Both the position numbers and the translations under genes were made by a program. Under the pieces are notes generated by a model. The model was not told the origin of the DNA, made no database searches, and worked only from the letters and a program-made list of their open reading frames with translations. A stretch of 64,000 nucleotides of DNA from Spinellus fusiger (Eukaryota > Mucoromycota > Mucoromycetes > Mucorales > Phycomycetaceae), in assembly GCA_025094145.1 (NCBI GenBank), contig JALLLS010000011.1, forward strand, positions 575,090 through 639,089. The letters are read 5' to 3'. Shown here in pieces: positions 1 through 10,852 of this stretch. Within the stretch, counting starts at the first letter, position 1, and every line of letters starts with the position of its first letter.

Positions 1-1
1 A

Positions 2-937
2 AATTCTTTCATCAAATGGGCCCTCCAACAACATTCACAGGTCTCTGTATCTCAATTCTCGGTGCAAGACCTCATCAACTTCCTTTCTTCACGTAACAGT
101 AGACAGCTGAAAGTGGGTACATTACAAATGGCCAGGTCTGCCATCCTACATCTCAGTTAGACTCCAGAGCCCATTCGTGAGCATGTACTTTTGCATATGT
201 TCTTCACTACTCAAAGTCACTTGGCACCACCTGTTTCCCTGCACAAACCATCCATAGACATGCGTCCATCCATTGAATATGCTCTAGGAATCCCTTCTTC
301 TGTGGATACTTCATTCTCTCTGCTACAGCAAAAACTAGCTTTCTTACTTGCAATGGTTGCTTTTCTCAGACCTTCAGATCTAGAAAGAATTCCCTTTTCT
401 TCCTGCACTATCAAAGACAATTGTCTCTTGTTCTCTGTGGTGGCTCCCAAGGAAAGGCGCAAGAAACAGGCTATTATCAAGCCATTTACAGTACACTCAC
501 ACACCAACCCCTCTCTTTGTCCACTTGTTTGCTTCTCTTGTCTAAGAGATTACCCTTCGGTTTCTCCTCCAAAGTTGCAAGACTCAACATTATTCATAAT
601 CTCACCAGTCAAACACGCTCCTGTCAAGGCCAATACTATCTCCACCTGGTTATGTAGATTTATCAACAAGTCTACAACAGACAAGGTTTCCATTCGCTCT
701 ATTGCCTCTTCCCGTGCACTGGCACAAGGTATTGCCTTGGATGATATTGTGACTCTGGGCAACTGGACTTCCTCAACAACCTTCCACAACCACTACAAGC
801 ATCAACACATGACAATGGTGGATTTTACTTCTGCTGTTCTCTCAGGTTCCTCTACTGCTCTTTCTGAGCCTGAAGATGATTTTCATGATGCTATGGATAC
901 AGTGGATGAAGATGAAGAATTATTTGATCTGGATTAG
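2..937 (+). pseudogene. DIRS/Ngaro-like tyrosine recombinase relic
   Basis: The frame running from base 2 encodes an N-terminal helical core-binding part (FLSSRNSRQLKVGTLQMARS) and then a catalytic domain, but it is broken by an in-frame TAG at 158–160. The catalytic part shows FLRPSDLERI (first Arg), then IRSIASSRALAQGI, LGNWTSSTTFHNHY (probable nucleophile Tyr) and an acidic tail ending in a stop at 935–937. This is the layout of eukaryotic retrotransposon tyrosine recombinases (DIRS/Ngaro/Crypton type). The family usually has His three residues before the second Arg; here that position reads Val (VSIR). The 5' side runs off the window. Inverted repeats follow directly downstream. The stop and the lost His suggest an inactive copy. 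Confidence 0.72.
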
Positions 938-940
938 CAT

Positions 941-1248
941 ATTTATTCCTATTTTGTTTCCAACAGTCTCATACAATTCTTGAGAGAATTTATTCGACCT
1001 TGAATTGTCTATTTAGACCAGAGGAAACAAAATAGGAATAAATGTTCTCCACCCACCCCATTCATTCTTATTATTTTTTATCATTCATTTCCCATTATTT
1101 ATTATTTATACATGACCGAGCTCAATTCGATTAACTTAACAATAGCTCAAAGAAGCTTTTATACTTTGAAAAAATTGCTCTGAGTTTTAATAAAAAGAAG
1201 ATAAAGCACATTTATTCCTATTTTGTTTCCTCTGGTCTAAATAGACAA
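941..1248. repeat. Inverted/direct terminal repeats of the recombinase element
   Basis: A 40-bp segment at 1005–1044 is a perfect reverse complement of 1209–1248. A further 21-bp piece at 941–961 is a direct copy of the start of the 1209 arm. Repeats just downstream of a tyrosine-recombinase gene fit the inverted or split repeats of DIRS/Ngaro elements. The spacer between the arms (1045–1208) is AT-rich and has no ORF. Confidence 0.75.
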
Positions 1249-3880
1249 TACTAGTGAGGCATATGTCTTTAATGGTTTAACATATTTCACATAAACCTGA
1301 ATTCATTCTGTATAAAAACTCTCAGTTGTTACTTTCTTTATTATAGTCATTTTTTTATTCTAAACATATATTAAAATACAATAATGGAAAGCCTTTCTGT
1401 GTGCTGAAAAAGGAAACTATGTTAGGATATAATAAGGATATCAGGGTATGTATAGTCAACAAAATTATACTTCCCATGCTCTAGCACAAGAAGTATTAAA
1501 AGAGATATAGCTGTGCTAATAAACGCTTTTCATTAAAGACATGGAAAAAGGGTATATCTTTATTCACTTAAAATTTTAATATAATTAGCAAGCATAATAA
1601 CATTTCGACTTTTTATATTATTATAGATGCTTAAACAGTAAACAGTAAATAAAATAAGGGCATACATCGAACATAGTTTTTCATTATGCATCTTTTTTTT
1701 GTTTAAGAAATTATTTAGAAAAATGAAACTGAGATTTTTTTCAATCTTAGAAATAAGTAAATAGTAGTCATACTTTATAAAGAAAACTCACAGGCCCTTT
1801 CAACTAAAGCCAGCACTCATTGTAAGTATAGGACGAGTGTATCAGACAGTCATATACATCAAAGACATCTATAATAAACATCAATATTTGACAATAGGGT
1901 GCTTTCTTTTAATAGTTCATCATTTTGTCTTCCTGCTTTTATTATTATTAAAAACTAAAGAATTTATAACTCTATATGTACAAGATAGTGAGGTTGTGAT
2001 ATAGATCAAAATTCCATATTCTTGTGTCCCAATGTCTAAAAATTCAATTCATTCACTTATCAGATTTTTTCTTTCTAATTCTTAAGCCATTAAATATTAA
2101 ATTAATAATCATTTTCTCTAATAAATAGCCAGCTATTATCACTGTCGAATTGTTTGAAAGATTGAATATTATACATCTTAATTGATGTATGTGAAGAACA
2201 TTGGTATATGTGAGTGATAGTTTATTTTACAGTTTATTTTGACAATTTTCTATATTTATTACAGGAAGGTTATTATAGGTGATAACTAAAATATAATCAT
2301 CGGTGAAAAGGCTTAAGTATTGTTGTTTGATATATAGTGTTGCATAGTGGACATATGTGCATGAGAGTTTCATATCGGCTCTGGGGAAGTTGTATGATTT
2401 TTATAATACAAAGATATTCGTTGGTTGTACTTGAACATGACTTGAGACAAATTTTAGTGAAGAGCTCGATGATATAGGAGCAGGATAAGGGCGAGGAAGT
2501 GGTAATCCTCGTACAGGACGATCAGGAGGCATTGATACAATGATAAAGAGAAAATCTTATTGAAATGTGTTAGCCCCAGCTCTCTTATATATCACATAAA
2601 TCCTTTAAGTGACTGGTTGACCGCGGAGTATCTGTCAAATACTCCAACTATTTGATCGATTATACTGTTGATTATTGATGATGACACACATTACTACATA
2701 CTATGACCTTGCCCTTTATAGCTTTGTAAAAAGATTGCCTTGTATTTTTTACCTCTTCATTAAACTGACGTTTCATAATGTCTATTTTCACACCAATTAC
2801 TGAATTTTAGTGGTGTTTATTTGTTTATATTATATTTTATTATGAACCAAGTTTCATACCTACATACATGCATACACTTGTGTTTATAGTAACGGTGTTT
2901 AAATGTGCAGCTTTCCGGCAACCACATGGAAAAGTGTGTCAGACACATCGCGCCTCACTCATGAATTTAGCACTGTAACACCTTGCATGGAAGTGTTTTA
3001 ATTTGAAGTCTGGGTTGAATCTCATCTTTTCTCGTAGGTCATTTTCTGACGAATCATGCCATAAATAGGATTGAATTCAGGTTGTACTCGGCTTTCATCC
3101 GCATTTAATGCATTTCTTTTGACATTGACTTGTCGTATTTGGATTATAGATTGCAGCTTTGATGATGTATGGTTTTCAATAATTAAATATATAAACCAGG
3201 TCTAATTGATTTTGTGCATCTATAATGAAGCACATAAATCTGCCATTGAGGAACAGATCAGCGATAATGAAAACTTTTCGATCATATTCATTTACAAAAG
3301 ACTAGTTTCTGATATCAATAATACTTTTACGGACTAATGTACTAAAGTAGCTAATTTATTTTCTATGATTGCATACCAACATCTTACTAAGGTTTAACAC
3401 TATCATTGTTATTCAGAGTTTGTTAATAGGTTGCGTAAGCAAATAAAAATGGAAATATAGAGTCTATTTAATAGTTTTATATTATATTATATTATAGTAT
3501 AGTACATTGATAAGGAAATGATAATGAACCAAGTGAAAGAACTTTAAAGCATAGTACCTAATTTAAAGCTACAATAATGGCTCTTCTTTTTTCCATTACA
3601 TCGATTGTTCTTAAAGAGATAAGATAACTGTCTTTTGTAGAAATACTTTAGTAATGGTTATATTTTATAGAGGCTTTTGTATGGTCAATAATGGAAATAA
3701 TGGAAGCTACAGGCTTGCAGACAATTTGATCGATGAATAAAGATATATAATAATGAAATTTTCTGCGTAACCTCCCTGACATATACAACCGAAGCAGTAG
3801 TAACCCGTGGGTATCTTTTTTTTTTAATATCTTTTTTATTATTAAAAAAAAATCTTTGTGCCTAATGAAATAACGCTCCG
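1249..3880. other. AT-rich region without a supported gene
   Basis: I see no exon chain, RNA gene or clear repeat end here. A 43-codon minus-strand ORF at 2401–2532 is the only non-random-looking frame, and it has no recognisable motif. The sequence is mostly A/T runs and short direct repeats such as the TATTA run near 3478–3500. Confidence 0.5.
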
Positions 3881-3882
3881 TT

Positions 3883-4085
3883 CTATTCAATGTATGTACA
3901 GATGTTTACTCTAAAATTAGACGACCTAAGAATTGAAATTAGATGATTGTCAATATCTTTTAGACAGTGTCCATAGGTCCTGGGGTTCTTGGTATATTTA
4001 AACATTTCTAAAGATGAAAAATTACACCCAGGACACATACTCGATAGTATGAATTCATTGATAAGATAGAGTTTAAACCACACTT
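3883..4085 (-). pseudogene. Fanzor/TnpB-like nuclease fragment (copy A)
   Basis: The minus-strand frame contains FKLYLINEF, SSMCPGC, SLEMFKYTKNPR. This aligns by eye with the fuller copy at 12.4–12.6 kb (FKLYLINKF, SSLCPEC, PLETFKHVKNLRP). In TnpB/Fanzor proteins this block is the RuvC-II Glu region followed by the first half of the zinc ribbon. Here the Glu (INEF) and CxxC are kept, but the following sequence is degenerate. Sequence to about 4830 (for example the segment around 4740–4830) also resembles 12,820–12,910, so a longer relic probably extends upstream. Confidence 0.6.
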
Positions 4086-4871
4086 TTTTTTATAAAAATA
4101 AATAAAAATAAAATAAAATAAAAACATCTTCCACATGTCTTTTCTCTTCATTGGTTCTTGAAAACTAATATGTGCCCGACCAGTCACCCAAGATCAGCAC
4201 TGAATCTTTTCCAAACCTTGCTCTCAAATTTCTGACAAGTTGTTTATCAGACTATAGTCTATCGATATGGCACTTGATTGACTTTTCTAATTGATAGCCA
4301 TTTTTCATTTAGTTTGTGTGTACACATTCAATACATTTAATTAGAGTCTAAGTCTTGATTTATCAAAAGTAATAACTTCTCTGAGTTGATTGATCAATAT
4401 GTGTTTGGAGAATGAATACATGAGAGAGACTATAGTATTGATTCTGGGTGCCAGATATTGAAAAATAGGTAAACAGTCAGACTTCCAATTAGTATCATGT
4501 AAAAATATCTTGATTGTTATTACTCTGGTATGAATAGCACATAAAATAAACCTTATACTTCTAACCAGTCTCCAAATAATAATAATAAAAAACTGTCAAT
4601 AACTATGTTGCTTTTATAAGCATGTTGTATATTATTTATCTCATTTATATCTTGCTGAATATGTATCGTTTATAGTTCATAAAAATAGATGAAGATACAA
4701 TGAAAGAGAGAGAGAGAAGATTTGTTTTAATAACAAAATTAGTGTCAGATATTATTTATCATATGTTAATTTGATATTAACCTCAATGATCTTTTTAGTC
4801 CAAAGATAATGTGTCAATGGTTAGTAAGGTGTCAATGATAGAATGTTTCTTGTAAGTGTTTGGAATGCATT

Positions 4872-7705
4872 CATACCCAAAGATTTTTAGGATATAAAAG
4901 TAAATACATGGACAATAAAATCATAATATTTCTATAATTGGTTAATGTGTTTAAAAAAGCCTTTTCGATGTATAAATGAGCTATTTCAAACTCTACCTAC
5001 CTATTTTAGCATTAACTTCACTATTTTCAGAAAGTATTGATAAATTTTGGGGGGAGGAAATTGGACGAGGCGGATTATTGTTCAAAGACTTACCCTGTAT
5101 CTTGTTTTAGTGTAGCGATAACTACACTGGATAATTTTTGATGTTTTGGTAGGTCGGCTACCACTAGCTAATGGGGACTCCTTTCTTTTTGTACCAACAG
5201 ACTGTACTGTCTTGGATCGAAAAAAGCGTTTGGGTCGCTTGCCTTCTTCTTGTAGCCCAAAAAATGAACATGACACAAGTTCAATGTTGCTGCCATGTCC
5301 CGATTCCAAAGGCATTAAGAAATAATCTCATCAGAAGCTCCAGCAGTTTGGGTCATGGTCTTCAAATATTGTTAGTTTTTGCACCTAAATAAATTAATAA
5401 TAATCAACTTATTGGTCTTTTCTTTGACTTTCATATTTATAAGCTTTTTACCTTTAAAGACCATGACATGTCACTGTAGGGTTCTTCTCTCTTCTGAAGA
5501 GTATTTAGTTTTGCATTTTCTTGAATTTCTCAAGCTCACCGTTCTCGCAGGCAGGACAAAGACTGGATGTTTTGAACTCATCAATAAGGAACACCCTAAA
5601 CCCTTCTATGTTCATACATCAATATCAGCCCCTTCATACTGTGTCTTTGTCCAAATGACTGATAATAAGTCTTTGGGAAATGGATAGTTCATGGTATAAG
5701 AGCTAAAGATATCATGAATCATATTAATATCATGGGAAGAGAAAAAATCTTTTGGTAGATTGTCGATTATTACAGACAAAATGGCTGTTTTGATTTTACT
5801 ACATTGTTCAATAATATCCTTTACTGCAGCTGATACTTCCATCTCTGTGCTGTCCTTTCTTCTTCATTTCATCCTTTACTGTCTTTATTCGTTCATTCTT
5901 CTTCAAAAGTATGTTTAAGAACATGCGCAGCTTGTTTCCAAAGTGTAATGAGACACCATTGAGGTACGCTGTGTTTATTTTCCTTGCTTCCTACATGGCT
6001 ATTTGATAGGCATACTTTAAACTGACTGGCTCATATAAACTGTGTTGAAAGTACACGTCTCGATGACTGTTGATAAGCTCTTGGTTGAATCTTGACTTTG
6101 AGTAATTTGCTTGTCTATTTGGCTTGTAACTCTGAAGAAGCAATAAAAAGACTTGACTATAAAAATCAACATTGGCAAAATCCTCCAGAGCAAAAGCAAG
6201 ACTATTTTCCAATTCTTGAATGAATATGTACTTTAGAAAAGCGAGATCACACCATTTTATACTATCTCTGCTTTATAAATGGTTTTCAGTTGTGTAAAGC
6301 ATAAAGTTTGTATTTTTTTATCAATGAAAACTGTGAATACCACGGGCTTTGTATGCACATATATCTTTAATTTTATAGATGTAAAGAAAGGAGTAATGTT
6401 AAAGAGCAAAGTGTCTTAGATACTTTGAGTTTACCAAATTATGTACAAACCTGATACTGTATGAAATACTAAACAATATAAGCAGCCTGCAACTTTATGG
6501 AGTTATGAGTGTATTTTCGGATAGATTTCTTGATGCTGTATTTTATTACTATTCAACAAGCTTAATGTTGATATATGTTGATTGAAGTAGGGTCGTTACT
6601 ACTTCCTTAGTCTCAGTGACAATCTCTCGGCCATCATCTGACTCATCATCATTTTCTTCTTCCACACAGAAGATTTTAGTCATGGTGGGAAGAGGTCTGT
6701 GGTCAATGTCAGTCATGCATAATTAGTTTGAATATAATTATGCTATGTCATTGTGTCTATAATACATACCTGAAAGACTCAGTCATAGGGCTATCAAAAG
6801 AAGAGAATGAGCAACATTATTTTTAGACTTAAGATTAATATTTTTTCTTTCTTGAATCTAATGGTAGAGAAGGACGCAGTGAAGGAGATTTCAATATAAA
6901 ATTATAGATTGAATTGTTTGACTTAATAATTGGAAAATGTAAGGCTAAAATGTATACTTCACCAAAATGAATATATTTTTTATTCTTTGGTCTATTATTA
7001 TTTTGTTATTTCTCACACTGTCCATACAATTTGATACTTATGCAGTTGTTGGGATGAGCACAACTGAACAAGTTAATGTACTATTATTAACAAAGAAAAA
7101 CAATAGAAGAGAAATTAATAGACACCATCAAAGGCTATTCTTGAAGTGAAAAAGGTAAATAATGCCATCATCTGGGCTTGAGTTCAATGTATTCCACAAG
7201 ACATAGTACTGACTCTTCTTCTGATAGATGATATATGACTCATTATTCTCATGACAAGTATGAAGTGCAAGGTAAGCATATTATCTCTCTTGATTGAACT
7301 ATTACTAATACACTATTCTGTTATTAGATAAATAAAGACTCTTTCTCAAGTCAGTCTCAGGTGGTCTATTCTTCCTTCTATACTGTCTAAGGTGTCTAGG
7401 CTGTCTAGGGTATACTCTTGAGCATATTTATCTATCTCCTAAGGATAAAGCATAAGGACTTTATGTTGTGGATTCTATTTCTATGAAGGAATACGCCTAG
7501 AACAGCAGTAGCGATAGTAATATAATAAACAATACATTTTACTGATAATACAATTTGATAGAGGTATTATACAAAAGGAAATAATAATTTGGATATCCGT
7601 AAACCTTTTGATTTTAAAACACAGTTAGATAAAAGGTGAACATTTTAAACCACGTAAAAGGATGCTTGTGTTATGTATTAAAGGCTAGAAAAATCTTTAG
7701 GTGCA
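4872..7705 (-). mobile_element. TIR element carrying a Fanzor-type gene (copy 1)
   Basis: The left end reads CATACCCAAAGATTTTTAGG from about 4872. The right end, on the complement, reads TGCACCTAAAGATTTTTC next to TA at 7706–7707. These match the ends of at least five other copies in the window. The interior has a Fanzor-type pseudogene (5070–6786, minus), a left subterminal segment of about 180 bp and a right subterminal segment of about 550 bp (7150–7705), both shared with the other copies. No transposase is visible, so mobility would have to be provided in trans. TA flanks suggest a Tc1/mariner-type integrase (inference). Confidence 0.7.
5070..6786 (-). pseudogene. Fanzor/TnpB-like RNA-guided nuclease, degenerate (copy B)
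   Basis: A start exon at 6786–6770 (MTESF) joins through a GT–AG intron with a good branch site to an exon from 6696 (PLPTMTKIFCVEEENDDES). Helical blocks follow (about 6200–6000 and 5842–5620). The conserved C-terminal part reads LLIDEFKTSSLCPACENG (RuvC-II Glu plus CxxC), VTCHGL, an intron at about 5460–5395, and LWNRDMAATLN (RuvC-III Asp). Stops and frameshifts break it near 5615, 5510 and 5310. Motif order and residues fit Fanzor, the eukaryotic relatives of TnpB that use a guide RNA to cut DNA. Key catalytic positions survive while the frame does not, which points to fairly recent decay. Confidence 0.68.
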
Positions 7706-9634
7706 TAGTAACCTTCTATTTTTAGCTATTCTGAACTACAATTGATGAATATTCACTATGGAAAATAGTCCTACGACAGTGTCCACGAAAAAAATATGTC
7801 CATTAAAAATATTAATGTGTCTAATTTGAATGTATGCACATCCAGTAAAAATAAATAAATAAAAATTCAGTTTTCAGTTTCCAATCGTCTAATTTTAGGT
7901 TAGAATCCTGTATACATTTATTTAAGTGAATACAAGTTAAGGTAAAAAAAAGCCTTGGGAATAACACAATTAACTAACAAGCGTACATATCCTGCTATTG
8001 ATACAAATTTAAAGAAAGATTAAGTTATAAACAAAACATTGGCCAATGAAAATCACTCACCGTTATAAACAAAACTAAATGTCTTCTGTAAGGTTTAGCA
8101 GGATCTATCAAAAAACACATTATAGACGCTTGTGTCTAGTTAGTTTATTATTTCAGGTGGGAAAATCCGAACGGAGGAGCCTTGATACTGTCATGTTGAA
8201 TAGTAAAAATCATCTAAAAGCGACTACAATCCCGTAGATAAGCTAAATCTTAATTTATTCAAGTATCAATTTCGGATAGATGCCCATACTAGCTATGAGT
8301 TTATACCTTGGTTTGAAGTTACAGGTTGATTGAACACATTATTACAAATAGTAATATTTCTATTCATCCACATCCGCTACCTGTAGTATGAAGTTTCCAT
8401 TTCCTAATGCAAGTGACTATCACAAAAGCCCAAATATATCATTATATAACCAGTTCTGTAATTAATAGTGACTATTGACACTATTCAGAGTGCTTAAAAG
8501 TAAAATGCCACTCAATATCAATTTCTTTTAAAATAATAATAATATTAAAGAGTTGAAGTCAACATATTCTATGAATAAACAAGAACAATGTTAAGTAAAA
8601 AGAGCTATTTTATTGTCGAAGAGTTTGATCAGCCTGACTTTCTGCAGTGCTTGCTATTCTAGATCGAATGTGGCGCATTTCTTAAGTAAATATTTCTCTT
8701 AAGATTCAGTACTAAATTCGGTACTAAATTTTAAGTTCTTACATAATTGTGAATACAATTCCCAAGCTGTCAGTTGAATGCAGTAGCCTAATATAATATT
8801 CAATATGCCGGAATAAGAAAAATCCAGGCAAAAGAGAGAGAAAGTAGAGAACACGGTTTATTGAGCACAAATATCATTAAAAATATATTTGCTAATCTAA
8901 CCACGTGAATTCTCAGAATTAAAATCAAACTATCCTATTTCAAGGAATATGCTATTCTACTGATGTTGCACTATTGTATTTCTATTTCTAAATGTCAAAA
9001 AGACAAACAGCTAGTCTCTTTTCTTCTTCCTCTTCTTCCGACCACGTGATTTATATTTCAAGTGCCGTACGTCATAACGTGTTGACTTATTCAATAAAAT
9101 ATACAAAAAAACGGGAAAATTATAACGGTTTCATGTAACGATATTTTTACCTTTTCTTTTCATATTCTTTATATTATGAGAGTTTAACCTCAATGAAGAA
9201 AAAGGCATAGGAGATCCCATAGTCCTAAAATTCAATATATAGAATAAACAAAAAGCGAGTTGTAACTTAAATACATAAATGATCTATTCACCGAAACCTC
9301 TTAAGGAGTATGAAAGCAAATAAAGATATTACTGAAAAAAGGGACAATGACAGCCTTGGTTCCAATAAGAGCTGACTAAAGTATACTACCTTAGCACAAA
9401 CATTAGAGAGAAGAAAAGCTACCCCTGAATTCAAGGAGGGAGAAGTATACAAGCTAACAACTCATTAGATATTTTTAACTTTGAAAAATATGATTTTTAT
9501 ACAAAGTACCACTTTTGCCTCTAGATTCTTAATATATAAACGTATATAAATATAAACACATGAGTAAAGGTTGTACATGTTTTCAAAGAAATATTTATGT
9601 ATTGATTATATGGAGAGAGATCAATAAGGGTCTA
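7706..9634. other. AT-rich region without a supported gene
   Basis: No exon chain or RNA gene is visible. The stretch contains short A-rich runs and a CACGTG core near 9042. It lies between the ends of two TIR elements and may hold older, unrecognisable insertions. Confidence 0.45.
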
Positions 9635-10445
9635 CACACCAGGAGATCTTTAGGATATAAAAGGAAATAAGAGAGATACAATTGTTTAAGAAATGACACA
9701 TAGATTTGAAAAGGAGCAAAAATAAAGTGAGATGTATTCATGTTAGTTTTTAAATAAAGATTATGTAAAGTTACTTGTAAATATCTGAATCCCGGAGGAA
9801 ACCACTTTCGATTTAGTGATATATAATATGAATGCATCAAGTAATATCTATGCTTCTCGACAGAATGGAGCTGGTCGGTGGCGACCATTTAAACACTCTT
9901 CTGCAATTGTATAGATATTCTTTGATGCATTCACATCTCTGTTCCAAACAATTCCACAACTTTGGCAAGCGCGGATACTGTTGAAATTTACTAATACCTC
10001 AGTGAGGATATTTGTGTTATAAGTGTGGCGGATCTTGAGAATAAAAATAAGAATAACTGTTAGAAGAGCTTTTCATATTAGGTGAGAGGTCAATCATGTT
10101 TACTATTGATGTTCCAAACTCATCGACATCAACCATAAGAAGATCTCCATCCTTTTGTCTCTTTTTTCAATGATTGATATAAAATTCTTGTCAAACCAAC
10201 ACAATGACCTTTAAATGTGGCAGCATCTTTTACCTTAATTCCTGTGCCATAAGCAACGACTGGCAGCTTAGTAGGATCGTACTCCAATCTTTTTAGGTGA
10301 CAATACCCCTTTCTAATAATAAAATAATAATAAAAATAATTAGTTCAAGATGTATTAATGCACTCTATGTGTGTCGTATCACCCTTGCACTGGCACCTTC
10401 CTCTTGCCTTTGTCTTTGTAACGGATTCACTGGGTTTATTAAAAT
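9635..10445 (-). mobile_element. End of a TIR element downstream of Fanzor copy D (copy 2)
   Basis: TA at 9633–9634 is followed by CACACCAGGAGATCTTTAGG and GATATAAAAGG, the same end type as the other copies. About 210 bp separate this end from the stop codon of the Fanzor-type frame. The opposite end could not be located, so the right boundary given is only that of the recognisable coding relic. Confidence 0.5.
9848..10445 (-). pseudogene. Fanzor-like nuclease, second lineage (copy D)
   Basis: Read on the minus strand, the C-terminal region contains KPSESVTKTKARGR, then VKDAATFKGHCVGLTRILYQ and LLMVDVDEFGTS (RuvC-II Glu). It ends in ACQSCGIVWNRDVNASKNI (second zinc-ribbon CxxC and RuvC-III Asp) and GRHRPAPFCREA before a TAG at 9848–9850. 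This is the classic TnpB/Fanzor C-terminus and is closer to the canonical form than copies A, B, C and E. Frameshifts are evident near 10,180 and an in-frame stop near 10,000, so it is a pseudogene. The 5' half is not recognisable beyond about 10,445. Confidence 0.75.
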
Positions 10446-10852
10446 AAAAAAATATAAAATAGAAACCAACTAACATGTCAGACATAATAAACATACACAA
10501 ACAATCACCAGATAACAACTGTTGGTTTAGATGCCAGACAAAGGCAAACAAGTTAAAGAAGGCAAAAGTCACCAAGAACAACAGTCAGTGTAGTTATCTA
10601 CATCTTTAATAAAATAGACTTTAATCCAAACAGCTTCCTAGAATATAAACAAGATAAGCTTTAAGGTCTTGGACAGCTGACTGTTTCTTGTTCTCGACTT
10701 GTTTTCTTTCTTTATTCCCATAGGGTGCCATTATTATTACAACCATTAGTTTGCCTTCTGTCAGCCCATACCCTTCTCTTTTCTATCAATCTCCGTATGA
10801 GTAAACAGCCTTACGAGGTCCTGTGTGTCTCTTGTCCCATAGCAACAGAATA

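Noticed and set aside
2401..2532. 43-codon minus-strand ORF beginning MPPDRPVRGLPLPRP
   Set aside because: Proline-rich start looks protein-like, but no splice partner, no motif and no conserved context; too short to support a gene.
4700..4725. GA-rich run as a regulatory site
   Set aside because: Short simple repeat within old element sequence; no gene nearby to regulate.
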